Origin: Candidatus Martarchaeota archaeon
GTDB lineage: Archaea; Micrarchaeota; Micrarchaeia; Micrarchaeales; Micrarchaeaceae
Length of the DNA stretch: 8,961 nt
Assembly: GCA_023485645.1 (NCBI GenBank)
Contig: JAMCZM010000033.1
Span: 4,375-13,335, forward strand
Reading direction: 5' to 3'
In this document: positions 6,341-8,961 of the stretch, piece by piece
Numbering within the stretch: the first letter of the stretch is position 1
Layout of the letters: every line of letters begins with the position of its first letter
Translations under genes and position numbers: made by a program
The notes under the pieces: generated by a model
Database searches by the model: none
Told to the model about the DNA's origin: nothing
What the model saw: the letters and a program-made list of their open reading frames with translations, nothing else

Positions 6341-6360
6341 CTAATTATCTAATTACCTAC

Positions 6361-6483
6361 ATTGCATTTTGGATATGTATTATGAATGTAATATTTGTGC
6401 TTATTCTGTAACAACCCTATTCTCATCCACCCAAGGCGTATGCGAATGCATGCGCCTTAGAAATGTTACCATAGCGTTGCAAT
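6361..6483 (+). ncRNA. Candidate small structured RNA
   Basis: This part of the 243-base intergenic region is unlike ordinary spacer. Bases 6411-6480 are about half G+C against an AT-rich background. An 11-bp stem, AAGGCGTATGC (6433-6443) with GCATGCGCCTT (6448-6458), closes on the 4-base loop GAAT. Its only non-Watson-Crick pair (6439/6452) is U-G in a plus-strand transcript but A-C in a minus-strand one, favouring plus-strand expression. Outer pairing is possible between GTAAC (6408-6412) and GTTAC (6465-6469), and between ATTGCA (6361-6366) and TGCAAT (6478-6483). No tRNA, 5S, C/D-box (RUGAUGA/CUGA) or clear H/ACA signature was found, so the class is unknown. It may equally be a structured leader or processing element for the Hel308 message. 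Confidence 0.35.
6387..6395 (+). repeat. TGTAATATT repeat, copy 2
   Basis: Second copy, inside the candidate small RNA region, 86 bases after copy 1 and 114 before copy 3. The unequal spacing argues against an iteron-type array. Confidence 0.5.
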
Positions 6484-6484
6484 C

Positions 6485-6492
6485 TATATTAA
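6485..6492 (+). promoter_or_regulatory. Probable TATA box for Hel308
   Basis: TATATTAA is centred about 28 bases before the ATG at 6517, which predicts a leaderless or nearly leaderless message. This agrees with the absence of any GGTG/GTGAT sequence directly before this start. Confidence 0.45.
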
Positions 6493-6500
6493 TTTGATTG

Positions 6501-6509
6501 TGTAATATT
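6501..6509 (+). repeat. TGTAATATT repeat, copy 3, at the Hel308 start
   Basis: Third copy, between the proposed TATA box and the start codon of Hel308, a position where a bound protein could block polymerase recruitment. Confidence 0.5.
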
Positions 6510-6516
6510 ATATAAT

Positions 6517-8673
6517 ATGAATACATCTGATCTTAAAGGAAAAATACCAAACGAAATATTGGAGGCTATTGCATCCCGTGGGATATTAACGCTGACACCC
6601 CCACAATCATTAGCAATTGAGCATGGATTGCTTAGTGGCAGCAATATAGTTGTTGCATCTCCAACTGCTAGCGGAAAAACGTTAATAGCTGAGATTGCAG
6701 CAATAAATTCGATAATTAGAACATCTAAAAAAGCAATATATATAGCACCGCTGCGCGCGCTTGCAAGTGAAAAATACAATGAATTTAAAACGGCATATCC
6801 ATATATAAAATCATCCATCTCAATAGGAGATCTTGACGCCAATGATCAGTGGCTATCTAGTTATGATTTAATTTTTACCTCTACTGAGAAATTTGATAGC
6901 ATAATAAGGCATGGCGCAGATTGGATTAGTGATATTGGTTGTGTAATATTTGACGAGGTTCATATGGTCGGCGAGCTATCACGCGGCCCGACGCTCGAAT
7001 TGCTTATAACAAAAATTAAAGAGACAACAAATGCGCAGATACTTGCGCTTAGTGCTACTATAGGCAATGCACGTGAGATCGCAAATTGGTTAAAAGCGGA
7101 ACTTGTGGAGAGCAATTATAGACCGGTGCGTTTAAGGCGTGGAATTATTTATAAAAACAACATATACTACCATAATGAGAATAATAAAAATATGGTGCAT
7201 AATAAGGATAAAATAGAGGATATTGGAGAAATAGAGTGCTTAAATAGCAAAAGTATTCAGCCCGAAGTTGGCGTTCTTGAAGATACTCTATCACGCTCCA
7301 AACAGCTGTTAATATTTTATTCTACAAGAAGAAACGCAGAGGCGGGCGCTCTGCGACTATCAAAGATAACCGAAAAGTTAATTTCGGAGAATGAACGCAG
7401 GCAGTTATCTGAGCTAAGTGATAGTATACTAAATGTGCTTGATGTACCTACTGAACAATGTAAAAAACTTTCAACATCAATTAAAAGCGGTATTGCCTTC
7501 CATCATGCCGGAATGTTAAATGCGCAGCGTACAATGGTGGAAGAGGCATTCCATAAAAATATAGTAAAGGCTCTATGCGCAACTACCACACTCTCTATGG
7601 GGATAAATATACCAGCAAATACCGTTCTTATAAAAGATATACATAGATATGATGGAAATGGTAGTTCGCTGCTTGGCATAAATGAGGTAACGCAATTATT
7701 TGGAAGGGCTGGCAGGCCAAAATTTGATACGGAGGGCAGAGCGCTTATTATTGCTTCCTCAGAAGAGATGCTTTTGAGACTTGAGAATGAATATATGAAT
7801 AGTGCATTAGAGCCAATAGATTCAAGTATTGGTGTAGCTCCTGTACTGCGAACGCATATACTTTCATTTATTGCTGAAAATTTTTTAAATAGTGAAGAAT
7901 CAATAAACAGATTTATCTCAAAGACCTTTTATGGGCATCAATATAAGGATCTACGCGCGATTCATGAGATAATACATAACATAATAGAAGAGCAGATAGG
8001 ATGGGATTTTATAGAAAATAAAGACGGGTATTTAAAAGCTACAAAACTTGGAAGTAGAATAAGCCAGTTGTATATAGATCCATTATCCGCTAAATGGATA
8101 ATAGATGCACTAAAGCAAAAGCGCGATATACTAGGCAATTTATTTATGATAACAAACACAATAGAAATGCGTCCATATGTTAAGGCAACAGATGATTCTA
8201 CTGATTTATACATGTTATATGTAAATAAAATGCGGCGTAATGTATTTGAAGATGGTATGCAGATGGATTATGGTATATACGATCCAGAGCGCGCATTTAG
8301 TACTGCATTAATGCTAAATGACTGGTTAGAAGAGCAGCATGAGAGCAAAATTGTAATAAAGTATGCTACAACGCCAGGGGCTTTATATACAAAGTTAAAT
8401 AATGCCGAATGGATTTTACATTCAGCAATAGAAATAGCACGGCAGTTGCACATAACCGTGCATGATCTGTCGAATCTTAACGTAAGGTTAAGATATGGGA
8501 TAAAAGAGGAGCTGCTTGATTTAGTGAGGCTTGAGCAGATAGGAAGGGTCAGGGCGAGAATGCTTTTTAATAATGGCATAACAAATGTTAATATGCTTAG
8601 AAATAATAGAGATAAGGCGGCTATAATTTTGGGAAAGGAAATAACTGCAAGAATATTTAAGCAATTTGAATAA
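6517..8673 (+). CDS. hel308: Hel308-type DNA repair helicase (superfamily 2, Ski2-like)
   Basis: ATP-dependent 3'-5' DNA helicase that acts on stalled or branched replication forks. The 718 residues match the family length. Motifs in order: Q-like LTPPQSLAIEHGL (25-38), Walker A ASPTASGKT (47-55, Lys54), APLRALASEKY (77-87), TSTEKF (121-126), DEVH (146-149), SATIGN (179-184), LLIFYSTRRNAEA (264-276), AFHHAGM (327-333), TTTLSMGINIPANTVL (356-371) and QLFGRAGRP (393-401). The central part fits the winged-helix and ratchet domains. The C-terminal helix-hairpin-helix domain contains GRVRAR (676-681), like the arginine-rich brake segment that distinguishes Hel308 from other Ski2-like enzymes. The linker at about 206-262, between the two RecA-like domains, is Asn/Lys-rich and appears somewhat longer than usual. 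It is followed after 56 bases by the histone gene. Confidence 0.95.
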   Translation: MNTSDLKGKIPNEILEAIASRGILTLTPPQSLAIEHGLLSGSNIVVASPTASGKTLIAEIAAINSIIRTSKKAIYIAPLRALASEKYNEFKTAYPYIKSSISIGDLDANDQWLSSYDLIFTSTEKFDSIIRHGADWISDIGCVIFDEVHMVGELSRGPTLELLITKIKETTNAQILALSATIGNAREIANWLKAELVESNYRPVRLRRGIIYKNNIYYHNENNKNMVHNKDKIEDIGEIECLNSKSIQPEVGVLEDTLSRSKQLLIFYSTRRNAEAGALRLSKITEKLISENERRQLSELSDSILNVLDVPTEQCKKLSTSIKSGIAFHHAGMLNAQRTMVEEAFHKNIVKALCATTTLSMGINIPANTVLIKDIHRYDGNGSSLLGINEVTQLFGRAGRPKFDTEGRALIIASSEEMLLRLENEYMNSALEPIDSSIGVAPVLRTHILSFIAENFLNSEESINRFISKTFYGHQYKDLRAIHEIIHNIIEEQIGWDFIENKDGYLKATKLGSRISQLYIDPLSAKWIIDALKQKRDILGNLFMITNTIEMRPYVKATDDSTDLYMLYVNKMRRNVFEDGMQMDYGIYDPERAFSTALMLNDWLEEQHESKIVIKYATTPGALYTKLNNAEWILHSAIEIARQLHITVHDLSNLNVRLRYGIKEELLDLVRLEQIGRVRARMLFNNGITNVNMLRNNRDKAAIILGKEITARIFKQFE

Positions 8674-8688
8674 AAGCGATATACAAAG

Positions 8689-8696
8689 TATTTATT
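8689..8696 (+). promoter_or_regulatory. TATA-like box for the histone gene
   Basis: TATTTATT in the 56-base gap after hel308 is centred about 37 bases before the histone ATG, predicting a short leader of about 12 nt. It suggests the histone can be transcribed independently of hel308. Confidence 0.4.
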
Positions 8697-8720
8697 GCTT
8701 TCTTTGAATATACTACTATT

Positions 8721-8724
8721 GGTG
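8721..8724 (+). promoter_or_regulatory. Shine-Dalgarno-like GGTG before the histone
   Basis: GGTG with a 5-base spacer to the ATG at 8730 gives the same GGTGT context seen before the TBP gene, and supports this start. Confidence 0.5.
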
Positions 8725-8729
8725 TTATA

Positions 8730-8927
8730 ATGTATATATCAGAGAATACTATTAGGCGCATGTTAAAGGATGCTGGTGCTATGCGCGTGAGCGATGATGC
8801 GGTAAAAGAGTTTCGCAAGCATCTTGAGAAACGTTCATTTGAAATTGCGCAAAAATCTGTACGGCTCTCAAAACATGCAAAGCGTAAGACTGTGGATTCA
8901 TCAGATATACGCCTAGCAATCAATTAA
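8730..8927 (+). CDS. Archaeal histone (HMf family)
   Basis: DNA-wrapping chromatin protein, a single histone fold of 65 residues, as in HMfA/HMfB. Seen: helix 1 SENTIRRMLKDAGA, loop 1 MRVSDDA, long central helix (about 22-49), loop 2 AKRKTVDSSDI and the start of helix 3. By position with HMfB it keeps DNA-contact residues Arg10, Arg19, Lys53 and Thr54, the Arg52/Asp59 pair, and the dimer-dimer interface residues Leu46, His49 and Asp59. Gly16, associated with close stacking of dimers in long histone superhelices, is also present. The chain stops after RLAIN, lacking the few basic residues that end HMfB. Stretches such as KEFRKHLEKR and KSVRLSKHAKRK make it quite basic. It probably forms homodimers that multimerise on DNA. 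The location downstream of hel308 may be coincidental. Confidence 0.95.
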   Translation: MYISENTIRRMLKDAGAMRVSDDAVKEFRKHLEKRSFEIAQKSVRLSKHAKRKTVDSSDIRLAIN

Positions 8928-8961
8928 TGAAAATGTAGAATTTTAACCGTATTTTATAATG
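8928..8961 (+). other. Intergenic tail, possible start of a further gene
   Basis: After the histone stop there is a short AT-rich stretch with TATTTTATAATG at the very end. The final ATG (8959-8961) resembles the TATAATG context of the histone start and could open another gene, but nothing beyond it is visible. Confidence 0.15.

Noticed and set aside
6274..6516. Possible second TBP repeat lost by frameshift downstream of 6273
   Set aside because: No counterpart of NIVAS, EPEQFPG, SGK or TGAK is seen in any frame, stops are frequent, and 243 bases is too short for a whole repeat.
6274..6516. tRNA or 5S rRNA gene in the intergenic region
   Set aside because: No T-loop GTTC-A-A-x-C pattern, acceptor stem or 5S core sequence was found; only an unclassified hairpin stands out.
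1..8961. CRISPR array, insertion sequence or defence system
   Set aside because: No spaced direct repeats of CRISPR size, no transposase and no defence-related protein motif were found on either strand.

Overview
The window is AT-rich archaeal chromosome, roughly two thirds A+T by eye. It carries information-processing genes found together only in archaea: an archaeal/eukaryal-type glutamyl-tRNA synthetase, fibrillarin, ribosomal protein eL21, a TATA-binding-protein homologue, a Hel308 helicase and an HMf-type histone. No bacterial or mobile genes were seen. Tight packing, divergent sequences and a very small TBP would fit a reduced-genome (DPANN-type) archaeon, but that placement is inference and the lineage cannot be fixed from this window.

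Layout. Positions 1-1508 (minus) hold argS, open to the window edge. Its last ~69 bases are an inverted copy of an internal part of the same gene, so the 3' end looks chimeric. After a divergent promoter region, the plus strand carries a glycosylation-motif-rich, membrane-anchored small protein (1622-2230) that overlaps gltX (2227-3960) by 4 bases. Converging on gltX is a minus-strand cluster: eL21 (start 5828), fibrillarin (4812-5471) and an unidentified zinc-ribbon/helical-repeat protein (3965-4786). From 5932 on, everything reads on the plus strand: a single-repeat TBP (5932-6273), a 243-base intergenic stretch that may encode a small structured RNA, Hel308 (6517-8673) and a histone (8730-8927).

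How the genes fit together. ArgS and GluRS charge tRNAs. Fibrillarin and eL21 serve rRNA modification and ribosome assembly. TBP and histone set promoter recognition and chromatin state, and Hel308 acts at stalled replication forks. The most notable item is the TBP gene: it encodes one TBP repeat instead of the two fused repeats of known TBPs, ends at the repeat boundary, and keeps the DNA-kinking phenylalanines. It would have to work as a dimer or with a partner encoded elsewhere. Both divergent intergenic regions carry the octamer TATAAATA (or its complement) about midway between the two start codons, which raises the possibility of shared, bidirectional TATA elements.
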